From contig NC_088310.1 in NCBI RefSeq assembly GCF_910592395.1, positions 25,809,491 through 25,873,490 on the forward strand: 64,000 nucleotides of DNA. Direction: 5' to 3'. Numbering within the stretch: position 1 is the stretch's first letter; every line of letters begins with the position of its first letter. Both the position numbers and the translations under genes were made by a program. Source of the stretch: Lineus longissimus. Taxonomy: Eukaryota; Nemertea; Pilidiophora; Heteronemertea; Lineidae. The notes under the pieces are model-generated. The model ran no database searches and had not been told where the DNA came from. It saw only the letters and a program-made list of their open reading frames with translations. Shown in pieces: positions 53,701-64,000 of this stretch.

Positions 53701-56700
53701 AACAAAATTGTGTTCTACTCAGTCATGTCAGTATGGCCAAAAACAAGGGACGAAAGTATTTAGTTGTGACGGACTCTGAACCTTACCTTGTAGCACCTGT
53801 ATTTGTACAAAAGGATGAGAAATATTGTCATGACGACAATAGCTCCCAATAAGATCATGGCATTTGCGATAGACATCCACGCTTTGGTACCAATGTCGTC
53901 CGTGTCTTCATGGAATGGTGTGTAAACGCTGAAAGTAAAACCAGCAAGGATTAGCAATCAACTTTAAAATAGCTTGAAAATATTGTTATTTTAGAGCTTC
54001 TGTGGTAGTGACGTTACGTGGCAAAACTGCCGACTCCATGTGTCTTTGAAGTTCAGTCAGGTCACCCATAGAGTCAATTATCTATAAATATGTGAATTTG
54101 CCTGGTCTGTCAGTTAAGAAAACAATCTAAGAATCTGCCTGAAGCTACTTACAGGTAGTAGCCGCCATTTGTAGTGTAGAATGTCACTGAGCTTATCGTT
54201 GTCACGACAACCAGCATACACAATGTGACGGGGACGAAGAGCATGATGACATGTTTTGCACCGTATAACAGCGTGTCCTCAGACTCATCATCTGACTCAC
54301 TCCCGCCCGTACTCGCCCGCTCACCGGTGGCGTTAGCGTTAGCATTGTTGCCTCGTGTTGATCGATCATTCTGGAAATAAATCAGACTTCAGTTATAACA
54401 CTTTCATTATTTTCATCAAAAGTGGGAAATAACATTCTATTCTACTGACTGTTTGTGCATCTATAGGTACTACATTGCCCTCTCTAAGTGAAAACTATAG
54501 TTATCATAAGTGCTGGCTTGACATCACGACACTCTCCTTGAACATAAGTGCTGTGAAGAAACAAATCATTGAATTCAACCAAATTCTGAGGATGAGAATC
54601 CAACACGTTCCTCTCAAATTGAGTTCCCTTTGCACAAAAGGACACTTACATGCCAACGCTGTATCAAAATGTATTGTTACGGCAATTTCATTGCAGATTC
54701 AACATTCATTACCATTATACAGAGGATTAATATCATACTCTTACTTCCACAAGATTTGTGTACTTCTAAACCTAGTGAATTAAATGGACTAGAAAGTGTG
54801 GCAATCACAAAATAGGATTGAAAGTGTAAAGATTATTATCAAAAATACATGTATACAAGGCAAGACTATTAAACTATCTTTTTGCTATTGACACAATGAA
54901 AGACTGTTTCTCAGACCTTCAACATCAGTTTTGCACCAATTTCACACAGAATATTTAGAAATACCAGTATGCAGTAAAAGGGACAAAGAAGACCAAATTC
55001 GTACCAGCTCCAGAATAAGGACTCCATATTGGTCTCCCCTCGCACTTCGGAAGCGTTTATGTTCAGCAAAGTTAGTGTCGCTTAGAAGGGTCGTGTATTC
55101 CTCAATCGGGGTCAGAAGCCCCTCCGTACTGGCAGTCTCGTCAACTGTGCAGTTCATTTTGACAGTCAAGGTATCTTTTTATTGATCTACTCTACAGTGT
55201 TGTCGGCGAAAATCACTACCCCATTGTTACTTCATCGAGCATTATTATAGCCCTCCAAGGTTGTTTTTCAAAGGAGTATGTGCATCTGAGTTGAAGTATG
55301 ACCCCCAAGTTTCATCGCACAACAGGCATGTGACCTAAGTTCCACTGTAAACCCTCTTGAAAACAAATCAGATGTGTTATCATTGTTCAACATAAAACCA
55401 CAAGACAATATCTGATGGCTGTTGATACAGCATCAATCACAGATGGTAAACAATGGACCAGATATTGCATCTGACTCTGACCAAGATCAACAATTTGAAT
55501 AAAACATTACTTTGAGGTCTCGGGCATTGGTGGTAGCTTATCTGAGAAGGAAATGGGATAGGCAGAAAACTGAGAGCAGGATTAAAGGATAACCACCACA
55601 ACTTCAGGAAAATTTGGGACAAGCAGTGGATTGTGTCCGGAGCAGGAATAAGGGATAACCACCATGAGTTCAGCAGAATTTGTGACAAGCAGTGGATTGT
55701 GTCCGGATTTTGGCAAGAATTGCCTATTGTGAATCAGGACGACAGGACCAATACCGGATTACCCCCCTCTCTTGCTTTATCTCTGGTTGCAGCAGAATGT
55801 CCCAGAGATGTTGGGAGAATTAACTTTCGTGCCACTCCCTCCCTCTACAATACCACAGACAGATCATTCTCAACTATCCCAGGAACTCAAAGATGCAAGC
55901 TCTGTCATGCTCATCCCACAGAACGCATATATATGATCGCTGGTGATGTTCTTTTTTGATGATAAACCACGACAGGCTGATAAAGCACAATGCCGGCACT
56001 CTCCCCAGAGACTATCATTATTGATATTCTGGACAAGCAAACTGCTTTAGTGCTAATAAAGCCGCTAATAGCATCTTCACATGAATAACCGTAGCAGCTA
56101 CATGTAAGTCTGGGGTCTGATACAGAATACAGAATAAAACACTGAATCTATTAACACCATGTTCACAAAGAATTGGTAAATTCAGGCAGCATTTCGTCAT
56201 CAAAGATTTAGGGTGTTGCCAATAGGCCATACAGGCAGACTGGTCGACAGGTGGTAACTGGACATACCAGACAAACTAAGGGAAAGAGTGGATTGAAGAC
56301 ATCCCCTGACAGGATGAGGAAAATGAGAGGGGGCAGAGAAAACCGGACAGTGTCTCAACAACCGAGACCACACTTGAATCCTCATGCCATGAGGAATGTC
56401 TGGGATGATATCCAATTGCTAAGAATGTTATAGCCACACTATAAAGTATAATCCATTATCCGCTCAGTTGCCATATTACCAATGTGATAGAAGAAAGATT
56501 ACTCGTTCCCACAGATCAATCAAGATGACCAAAATATTCAATAATCCACAGCCGCTCAGCAGTAACTAATGAGTTGACGAAGATGATCATTCTGAGCAAC
56601 AGTCAGACACCAGCTCAATTATATGCCACAAATGTGTGACATACATGTATAAACACAGCCACATGTTACAGCTAGCGATACCAGCATCACGCTAGTAGCA

Positions 56701-58673
56701 AGCTCAATCACCATACTTGGGCTAGCAGTTGACTCCCACACACAGACATGAGTCACCAATTCAAATATTCGCCGACAGTGAATGTGATTATGAGCAATCA
56801 ACCAATAGCAGCGTTGGGTTGGGTGTGTCAACATGATAAAAGACAAGGTCAAGGTGCACAAACTAACCAATTTGCAACTAACATTACTTTGTTCTTATTC
56901 TTCCCTTTTTCCCATACATGTATGATGTACATACTTAGATGCAGAATGAATGAAAAAGTACAGGTCTCATTCAGGTGCTGAACAATCACAGTTCATTTTT
57001 AAAAAACTGTAAAATTAGAAGCTAGCATAGGTTCATACTGCTGGAAAACCCATTGGCTGAGTATATGTAACTCTGGAGTTGTGGTGAAACTTCCACAAGC
57101 ACAGCCAAGTGAGAAGCAGTTAAGCCAAGCAACCAAAATGCATGGTCTCCATGAGCGGCATGCACCAGATGTCCGAGATCTAGCTTTACCTATGGATTTG
57201 CTTAAAATGTGACATCATCACCTGCCATGCTGGACAGACAGATAAAAGAAAGCAAGCCCAATGCATGAAATGACAATGACAGCATTTGATACGACAAATC
57301 ATTGTTCTGCACTCCTACATGGCTGACCATGAAAACGCTCGGGTTTCAATTCAAAGTATCTAAAGGTGCTCAAGGTTTCAATTCAAAGTACATGTATTTG
57401 TATACTGCCTGAAAGTGAAACAGTGTCGTGAAAGCTCTCTCTGTCTCAGAGCTTTACAGTGTGGCACCACAACCCAATGGCAATGGAAGTACATGTGTAG
57501 ATGACAATGGATGAAGCAATGATTCAGTGTTTCTTCTAGACATGCTAGATGAAGATAGAAGGGCCCGGTACCTTGCTCCTCTAATGGTGCTCCCTGCCTT
57601 TTTTCCGAACAGCTAATGCATGTTCTATTATACAATGTAAGAGGGGTGGTAGCCCTGCCTTTTTTCTCAGTTATTCCTGCTCTTTTCTTTACTTATTTCC
57701 AAAATCCCTTCTCTTCAAATTTCTGGAAGAAACACTATAATGACTGATTTTTATGACAGGACCTTGGACTGAGGAGGCATATTCACCTTTACATGTGCAC
57801 AAACCAAATCTGATCACCTAGCCACAAGACATGGTGCAAAAAAACCAAGGCAGGCACCCTTGTTTACATCAGAATTGTACGCATTACAACAAGAGAGAAG
57901 AGCTGGGCTGACATGCATCACAACAAGATAGTCAAGATAAATTCTTTAAAAATTCCAACTTGGTGGCAAGATTGACAAATTGTCACTTGATTTAAGTATA
58001 ATCCTGATTATTTTTGAAATACCAAGAACTCCGTCATGAAAACGTACATGTAACCTTCGGATGTAAACTGAGGGTGGCTAAACTTAAAAACACCTTCAAG
58101 TACTTATACCTCCGGAACAAAGTCAATATCAACATGTTCAAGATTTTGCATGGAAGAAGATATCTGGAACAGGGGAAGTTAACAAAGACTTGAATCACAT
58201 GTGATCTGCAGCATAAATTGTAGGTTTTACCCCAGTCAAGTTAAAAGTTACCTGTACACTGCACTTTATTATTTCAGAAACTTTGTCAGTCCATAATATT
58301 CATGCTTTTTACTTTAAAGATCTGTTTCAGAAATTGCTCCAGTCATGCCAGTCCTCAATGAAGGTTAGGATTCACAAGACTGAGAGGAAAATATTTAGAC
58401 AAGGGAAGGACAACTCACCCTGTTACTCCTGCGATTGGAACTATTCTGATTGTTGGCATTAGCTGTAGCTGAACCATCTGCTGTTCCCCTCTGGGTTTCC
58501 TCTCGGTGTCGAGGGTGTGAGGAATCGGCCTGATTTGGCCTGGAGGTCATATCACCAGCTGCGGCGCTCTGCATAATGAGTGGAGTTGTAACACCAGGAT
58601 CGTCGGGTTCACTCCCACTACTGCTCTCCACCACAACTTGGTTGGGATCTATGTCACTATCCAAAGAGGTCAT
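50762..58673 (-). CDS. PSEN1: Presenilin, gamma-secretase aspartyl protease
   Basis: The catalytic subunit of gamma-secretase, a nine-pass membrane protease acting on Notch and APP-like substrates. Ten coding exons in phase: 58673-58419, 54370-54153, 53928-53787, 53597-53530, 53277-53057, 52753-52655, 52404-52300, 51982-51689, 51400-51288, 50917-50762, giving 556 residues. [16 protein letters not shown] opens TM1. Catalytic Asp 302 lies in SIWDLVAV (TM6) and Asp 476 in GLGD (TM7). The PALP motif is 522-525. The TM6 motif has Trp where human PSEN1 has Tyr. The cytosolic loop (335-467) holds a lysine-rich run absent from human PSEN1. The invertebrate gene predates the PSEN1/PSEN2 split. A TTTCTGTAG acceptor upstream of the ATG implies a non-coding first exon. 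Confidence 0.95.
55005..55157 (-). CDS. PSEN1: Alternative first coding exon of presenilin
   Basis: An ATG at 55157 opens 51 codons ([10 protein letters not shown]...) that end at CTG|GTACGA in phase 0. That is the phase needed to join the shared exon at 54370. The upstream exon 58673-58419 also ends in phase 0 at the same junction, so the two would give alternative cytosolic N-termini (522 or 556 residues). No polypyrimidine acceptor precedes 55157, which suggests a separate transcription start. Low similarity is expected, because presenilin N-termini vary. Confidence 0.55.
55587..55718. repeat. 66-bp tandem duplication in the first presenilin intron
   Basis: GGATAACCACCA at 55587 recurs at 55653, and both copies end with CAAGCAGTGGATTGTGTCCG. 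About ten differences separate the copies. Confidence 0.75.
55960..58418. other. Presenilin intron 1, upstream part
   Basis: About 2.5 kb with several TACATGTA words. A short direct repeat of GTTTCAATTCAAAGTA lies near 57343 and 57374. No coding exon was recognised. Confidence 0.4.
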
Positions 58674-59324
58674 GAAGCCAGGATACTCTCTACAGAAAGT
58701 TCATCACAAAACAAGGAGAACGACTGCAATTGTCACAAGTTACTGTACGATGATTGCAGAAAATGTGTACACATCCCAAAATCTTATTATCCGCAAGGAC
58801 TTTTTGTGAACAGAGCCAGTTCAATGCTTTCTCGGTCCAAGGCAAAGGGATTGGGTCTAGTCCTGAAACAAAACCAAGAATGTTTCTACTGGTAAGTCTG
58901 ACAATTCTACATGTTGTTGATTGAGTTGACTGCCAAACTCGTCTAACCCTCTACTCAATCATTATACAATGCCTTATGTACGGAACAAACTTGATGACTG
59001 CTTGCAAATTTGCTGCTAGAGAAATGTGGCAAATGAGTGGAATTGGGAATTTTCGAGAGGCGATATCTTTTAAACTGGATCGGAGGTGGCAGTTCAAAGG
59101 CACAACGAACAAATGGAAGTATTCGACTACAGTCTGAGTCTTTTGAATGTTGCTGGCTTGGAGTGGCCTTCAACAGCTTCCTCCATCTGGTGGGAGGATA
59201 CGTATGACTAGCTGACAGAACTCATCAAGACTTCAGGACAGTCACTGACATTGTCATTGGTGACATATTGTCTATTGATCTACTACGATACTTTACTAGT
59301 AAATGAAATGGCCAGGGCCATTGT

Positions 59325-60332
59325 GCTCACCTCATGTGGAGGAAAGATGGATAAAGAGCATGGTATTGTGTCATGTAGTGTTAGGTTTGATGTAGGTCCA
59401 AGCAATTACAATTTCCCCAAAATGGCCAATTTACAGTACATTCGACCTCTGTGACCTTGAAAAGTAGGTCAAATCAAAGAAGACCCGGGTGACACATTGA
59501 ATGGTTGTTAGAATTAGATGTTAAAATTGGTGCCAATCGGGCAAGTCATTACTAGGAATAATGGCATTTTGAAGAATTTAGGATTTGGCCCCCTCCCTGG
59601 AGGCCAAACGGCAAATCAGATCACACCAAACTTCAGTACCTGAGATCACCTGACCAAGGGGTACATGTGTACTTAATTTGTGATTAATAGTCATTGCAGT
59701 TAAGAAACGTGCCATAGTTACGGCCTGACGGCGAATTTACGCCATTTGACCTCTGTGACCTTGACAAGAAGGTCAAATTAAAAACTTGTGTGACATATAC
59801 TGTATGGTGGTTAGATGTACCCATGATATCAAATTGGTGGCAATCGGGCAAGAAGTTAAGGAATAATCACATTTTTAAGGTTTTTGGATTTTGCCCCCTG
59901 GTGGTCAAGTGGTGAATCATATTGGACCAAACTTTGGTCCCTGAGATCACCTGACTAAGGGGTAAATGTGTACCAAATTTGGTATCAATAGTCATTGTAG
60001 TTTAGAAACGTGCCATCGTTATCCTAACGGCTAATTTACACCATTTGACCTCTGTGACCTTGAAAAGGAGGTCAAATCAAAAACCCGGAGGATATATGAT
60101 GCACCTTTGCTAGAAGTACCTACCATATTTTTTTCAAAATTTCCCGACTACTATTTTAAAGGGAGATATTGCATATTTTCACTTTTAACGTTTGGCCCCC
60201 TGGTGGCCAAACCATGAAACGAATCGGACCGAAACTTGGTCTCCCAGGTGTCATTACATAAGGGTACATGTGTACCAAGTTTCAACTCAATAGCTATAAC
60301 AGTTACGAAACGTGCCCTGCTAACGGACGACG

Positions 60333-60373
<41 letters not shown>

Positions 60374-60436
60374 ACGACGGACGCCACGGTATGGGATAAG
60401 CTCACCTCTGCTAAGACTAAGAGGTGAGCTAAAAAA
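59325..60436 (+). mobile_element. Repeat element with about 300-bp internal units, GAC tract and terminal palindrome
   Basis: CATTTGACCTCTGTGACCTT-type words start at 59439, 59743 and 60042 (spacings 304 and 299). Each is followed by GGTCAAATCAAA, a GGCCCCCTGGTGG word, CTGAGATCACCTGA, and GAAACGTGCC. The last unit runs into a GAC tract and ends with AAGCTCACCTC...GAGGTGAGCTAAAA, a terminal palindrome. The start is approximate and marked by GTGCTCACCTCATG. Such elements are common in marine invertebrate genomes. No open frame is present. Confidence 0.65.
60323..60382 (+). repeat. GAC/ACG trinucleotide microsatellite
   Basis: About 16-18 ACG/GAC triplets interrupted by CGG at both ends. It is part of the larger element. 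The arginine or threonine runs in short frames are not real proteins. Confidence 0.9.
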
Positions 60437-60805
60437 TGAGCCCCAAAGATTTTTCAGATTTTTCTTTCAGCTCGATTTTAGATAGAAGTAAGAGGTAGTA
60501 TTTAATAGAGAACTCGTTCTTGATATGACAGGGTACAGTCGGGATGAGTATAAAATGAAAAATGTGCAGTTCAAAATCGGATTTTAATGAAATTTCCTTA
60601 AGAAATTCTTACTTTTTGATAAGATTGCCTCTTATGTCGCTTATAGAATAGACAACAACTCCGTACCCGGAAGAGTAATAATTCTGAAAAAGTATGGCAT
60701 AATTTGCCCATAAACAGAGAGAACCTATATTTAAGATGTATGTGAATATAATATATTTAGATAGAAATGGAGATAATTTGATTTATATTGAATTTTATAA
60801 ATTTT

Positions 60806-60822
60806 CCCGCTAGGCGGCGCTA
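60806..60822. promoter_or_regulatory. CTCF-like motif before NUP133
   Basis: CCCGCTAGGCGGCGCTA lies 67-83 bases upstream of the NUP133 ATG. It matches the CTCF core CC(A/G)CTAG(G/A)NGGCGCT closely. Confidence 0.4.
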
Positions 60823-60888
60823 CTTTTTATATTTGCTCTAAGCGACACAAAGTTGGCTCGTGCTTCAAAATTTTCAAAAATCTTTAAA

Positions 60889-63800
60889 ATGGAAGGAAAT
60901 GTATTCAAAAGCGGCACTAAGAGAGCCAAATTTTCCTCATTTACCAGCCCTGCTAATACCAGCAGAAGGTCTGGTGTGAACTTGTTTGGTTCAAAGAGTA
61001 GATCGTCTCTTGCAAACAGGTAAATTTTTCTCCTGGCCTGGCCTTTTGAAGGCTTGTAATTGTATGATCATGAATGACAATGATGGCATTTGATATGCAG
61101 CTCAATTAGACAAAAGTGAAACTGCAGTGAAACAATGAATGTGAAAGACGAGAAGTCAATGAAAAACGTCGAGTGAATGACATAATCCTGATCATTAAAA
61201 ACTGGAGTGTCACAATAGGCAGAGGAGAGGAAGACAACTAAATAACTTTATCCAGCTTTGGTTAGGTTCAATGTCCCAACAAATGCTTTGTTTCTATTTT
61301 GTCAAATTCATTTCAGGAGTGTTTCCTTCAACAGATCTGCACAATCATCCTTCATTCTAGAAGAGACAGCACAACACTGTGTGGAGAGTTTTGGAACTTC
61401 CCTACCAGTTCTAATCAGAGAAGCCCTTACACTTGCTGATAGTAGGTATTCCAAGTGCAACTGATTCCAGTGTTCTAGGCTTTGATCACAGCTGTGGTCT
61501 CCTATTGCGTGAGCTTGGTCTCCTATTGCGTGAGCTAGACCATCTAATCTACAGGCGGACAACTTCTTTGACTGGTGAGGTTGTCCTACTTGCAATAAGA
61601 TGTCATCTTTTCCCCAAAAAATATTTTGTCTGCTCTTGGCAGTATCTGACTCTTCTTACCTTTTAATTGCAGGAAATGCCCAGATTAGTGTCTCTATTGA
61701 CTCGGCAGAGTGGGCTTGGTTGGTATGTGGAAGACGCCTGTTTGTCTGGAGGTACAGGTCTAATCAGTATGGAAAGGTAAGTCAAGTGGCTTTCCAAAAG
61801 TTGTTTCAAATGCAAGATTTTGAAATGAGAAATTGGCAGATTTTGATATCATCTGAAGAAAAGATTTACAAGAATGAAAATAGTGTGATTAATTGTGGTT
61901 CTTACAAACATTAATCAGTTTTGCATTCAGCTATACATTTAGCTGAGCATTGTACCAAAAGTTCTGGTATTCATTTTCAACACTTATTGAGCTCTTTCTT
62001 GCAGGCTACCCAGTGCAAGGAACTCACACTGCCAGCAAGTGACTTGAATCACACAGCTAAGCTTGTGACTGTACTACAAAGTCCTTATGACCAGCATGTC
62101 ACAGCCTGTGTTGCAGTTTCACCCGAGGGCATCATCCGTTACTGGCCAAGCATCTCACATGAGGGTTCATTCGTTGAGATCAGTGCTGATTTGAAGGGCG
62201 AGGAATGTGCTAGCCTGATCAACCTCCAGCCATGTGGTTGTATCGCTGCCACGACAACAAGCACACTCATTCATCTTAGTCCAGCTACAAGCCAGGTAGG
62301 TGACATAAGAGAATATAATCGAGACCTTAGTTGATGGTACCTCCCAACTACATAAAGTCTTAGGGATGTGACAGTTCTAATTTTTGAAGGATTAACATTT
62401 TTCTCCTCCTGAAGCAGGATTGATTTGTCAGCAGAAATGGAGTGATCTTTGTCTTAGCACGGGGAAACATGTTCGAAATCATCTATAATTCTTTCAAGTT
62501 TTCTGACTGATATCTCACATGGTTCCTTTTTTTCAGAGCTCAATAACTTGTCGTGTTCTCACACCTGGACAAAGTACCCTGGCTGGTTTTGGAAGAAGGA
62601 TGTCTTCATTCATTTTTGGAACAGCGTCAGCTCAGGCAATTGGAGCAGTAAGTATCAGAAACAGTGAATGCGAAATGTATTTTGCAGGGCTGGAGGAGTT
62701 GCGCAATGGAAACATTGGCCCCTGTCACCTCTATGGTCCTGCGTTTGATCCCGGTTGAAAGGATAGAGAGAGAGGGCGAGTCTCTTCAAAAGCATAGCCT
62801 TTCTCCGGGCTCCCTGTTTCCCCCTATGGGTTAGATATGGCAATTAATTCTCTGACAACGATTACGATGATTAACACCTTCTCCATAATTTCAGCCATTG
62901 CATCAGCTCCTCCCTGGAGAGACTATCGATGGAGTCAGACGCACTTTCTATGTCCTGTCGGGCAACTTCCTTCAGAAGTGGCTCATTGATGACAGACTCC
63001 ATGAAAAGATGCTCTACCAGTGCGAAGTTGAGAAGCATATGAGAGATTCCATCGCGACCAGTCTCTGGATGACAGATGCAGCACACCTGCCTGATCTGCG
63101 GTTCTGGGTGATGGACATGCAGCCCATCAATGGTGGTCTTGCAGTGCTAGGAGCAGTCATGAATAGGGCAGCCTCTAATGAATTACACTATGTTATAGGT
63201 ATGTACCCGGTATCATTCATTTTCAGGACGTAATGATGTGAGGAAAGATGTCACAAACCGAACTGGTGCCAGGTGGATGGCCAATTCCACGGTGTAGATA
63301 GCGGAGAAACCACGTTAAAGTTAGCCACCCATGTCAAATCAGCAAGAATCCTGTTTGGACACAAAGCAAGGATCAATTAAAGCCAAAGTTCAAAGAAATC
63401 TAGCCAGTAGTTTCTATCCAGAGCTGCAATCATTGCAGTCAAAGCATTTACACATGGTCTTTATTTCTCCGTTCCAGCCTCCATCCTGACTGAGGGAGAT
63501 GAAATGCCTGAGGAAGTTCAAAACTGTGTGGACATTGGATACTCGGCAACATATCACGTAAGATCATATTTTTGTCGTCTGCTTAACTTATCTTGTTCAT
63601 GTACAAGGATACATACAAAACCTTTATTTTGTAACCATGGTTACTGAAATGTGAAAATCTGTAGAAATAATCGTATTTTTCAGGAGGAGCAGGAACAGGA
63701 GTTATTAGGCTACCAGCTGTTAGTACCTGAACTGGACAGCACCGTAGCTTTCTTCTACAATGCAACACATACAGTGGCAGTTTCAGGTAAGCCCTCGCAC

Positions 63801-64000
63801 AGCATATGATCAGTGTGTTTGGCTAGTTGCGCTATGACAATGACCTGTAAAACACCTGGTTTATTTTTCAGTGTATTCCTCTACTCGACCAGCCGACAAG
63901 GTGGACTTTCTGTCAGCTGATGATCGTCTCCTTGGGGCGGGCAGCTTCAATGGCCAGGTCGTCTTTTTCTCCAGCAAGCATGGACTTGTGGCGGTCAAAC
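60889..64000 (+). CDS. NUP133: Nucleoporin Nup133, N-terminal part (runs off window)
   Basis: A scaffold nucleoporin of the Y-shaped Nup107-160 complex. Nine exons are visible: 60889-61019, 61317-61441, 61673-61776, 62005-62295, 62537-62647, 62895-63198, 63478-63557, 63684-63786, 63872-64000 (open), covering about 459 codons of an expected 1150 or so. The part seen is the basic, serine-rich N-tail and most of the beta-propeller. Matching blocks include VESFGTSLPVLIREALTLAD, SAEWAWLVCGRRLFVW, EGIIRYWPSI and LAGFGRRMSSFIFG (232-245). The last aligns with the human curvature-sensing ALPS loop GIGRRVSSLFG. FWVMDMQPINGGLAVLGA and LLGAGSFNG follow. The start context is AAAATGG, with no competing upstream ATG in frame. 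Divergent from presenilin. Confidence 0.94.
62686..62825 (+). mobile_element. tRNA-derived SINE in NUP133 intron 5
   Basis: GAGTTGCGCAATGG (A-box-like), CCCTGTCACCTCTATGGTCC, GCGTTTGATCCCGG (B-box-like) and GATAGAGAGAGAGGGCGAGT follow in the same order as in the copies at 4695 and 25624. It is the best-preserved plus-strand copy. Confidence 0.6.

Noticed and set aside
60236-60427. Arginine-run frames over the GAC tract
   Set aside because: A trinucleotide microsatellite read in frame. It lies inside a repeat element.

Overview
The window is nuclear DNA from an invertebrate animal. Every recognisable gene is split by short GT-AG introns (mostly 100 to 1000 bases, a few of 2 to 4 kb). The proteins are clear metazoan orthologues, including TANGO1 with a MIA-type SH3 domain, presenilin and RNF8. 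Between and inside the genes lie tRNA-derived SINEs, small inverted-repeat elements and minisatellites of a kind common in marine invertebrates. Repeats such as the GAC-rich element ending in an AAGCTCACC/GGTGAGCTT-like palindrome suggest a lophotrochozoan (mollusc/brachiopod-like), but a basal deuterostome cannot be excluded. I saw no bacterial or viral gene.

Nine protein genes lie in strict strand alternation. Eight are complete and were reconstructed exon by exon with consistent phases: L2HGDH (+, 1944-4629), EIF4A3 (-, 7578-11199), PSMC1 (+, 11453-15782), MIA3/TANGO1 (-, 19942-36834, 25 coding exons), RNF8 (+, 36909-41097), GPATCH2 (-, 44672-47115), TEX30 (+, 47725-49393) and presenilin (-, 50762-58673). 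NUP133 (+, from 60889) runs off the right edge. The layout is four head-to-head (divergent) pairs and four tail-to-tail (convergent) pairs. The tightest divergent pair, MIA3/RNF8, has only 74 bases between start codons, and those bases contain a near-perfect hairpin.

Three of the four convergent intervals are filled with private minisatellite arrays: 5.4-6.7 kb, 16.4-17.5 kb (about 70-bp units with a trimeric higher-order period near 212 bp) and 41.9-43.1 kb. The divergent intervals have no such arrays. PSMC1 intron 1 carries a 126-bp inverted repeat with about 98% identical arms. MIA3 introns hold several SINE and MITE-like insertions.

The genes do not form a pathway. They are housekeeping functions: L-2-hydroxyglutarate clearance, exon-junction complex, proteasome ATPase, ER export of bulky cargo, DNA-damage ubiquitin ligase, G-patch protein, alpha/beta hydrolase, gamma-secretase and nuclear pore. 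Their company is notable all the same, because their human counterparts sit mainly on 14q and 1q41-42, including the duplicate pairs PSEN1/PSEN2 and MIA2/MIA3. The window may therefore preserve an ancestral linkage block.

The most interesting protein-level signal is RNF8. A long, phase-consistent 3' extension adds tandem SUMO-interaction-like motifs and a CCHC zinc knuckle that is completed only by splicing across the last intron.
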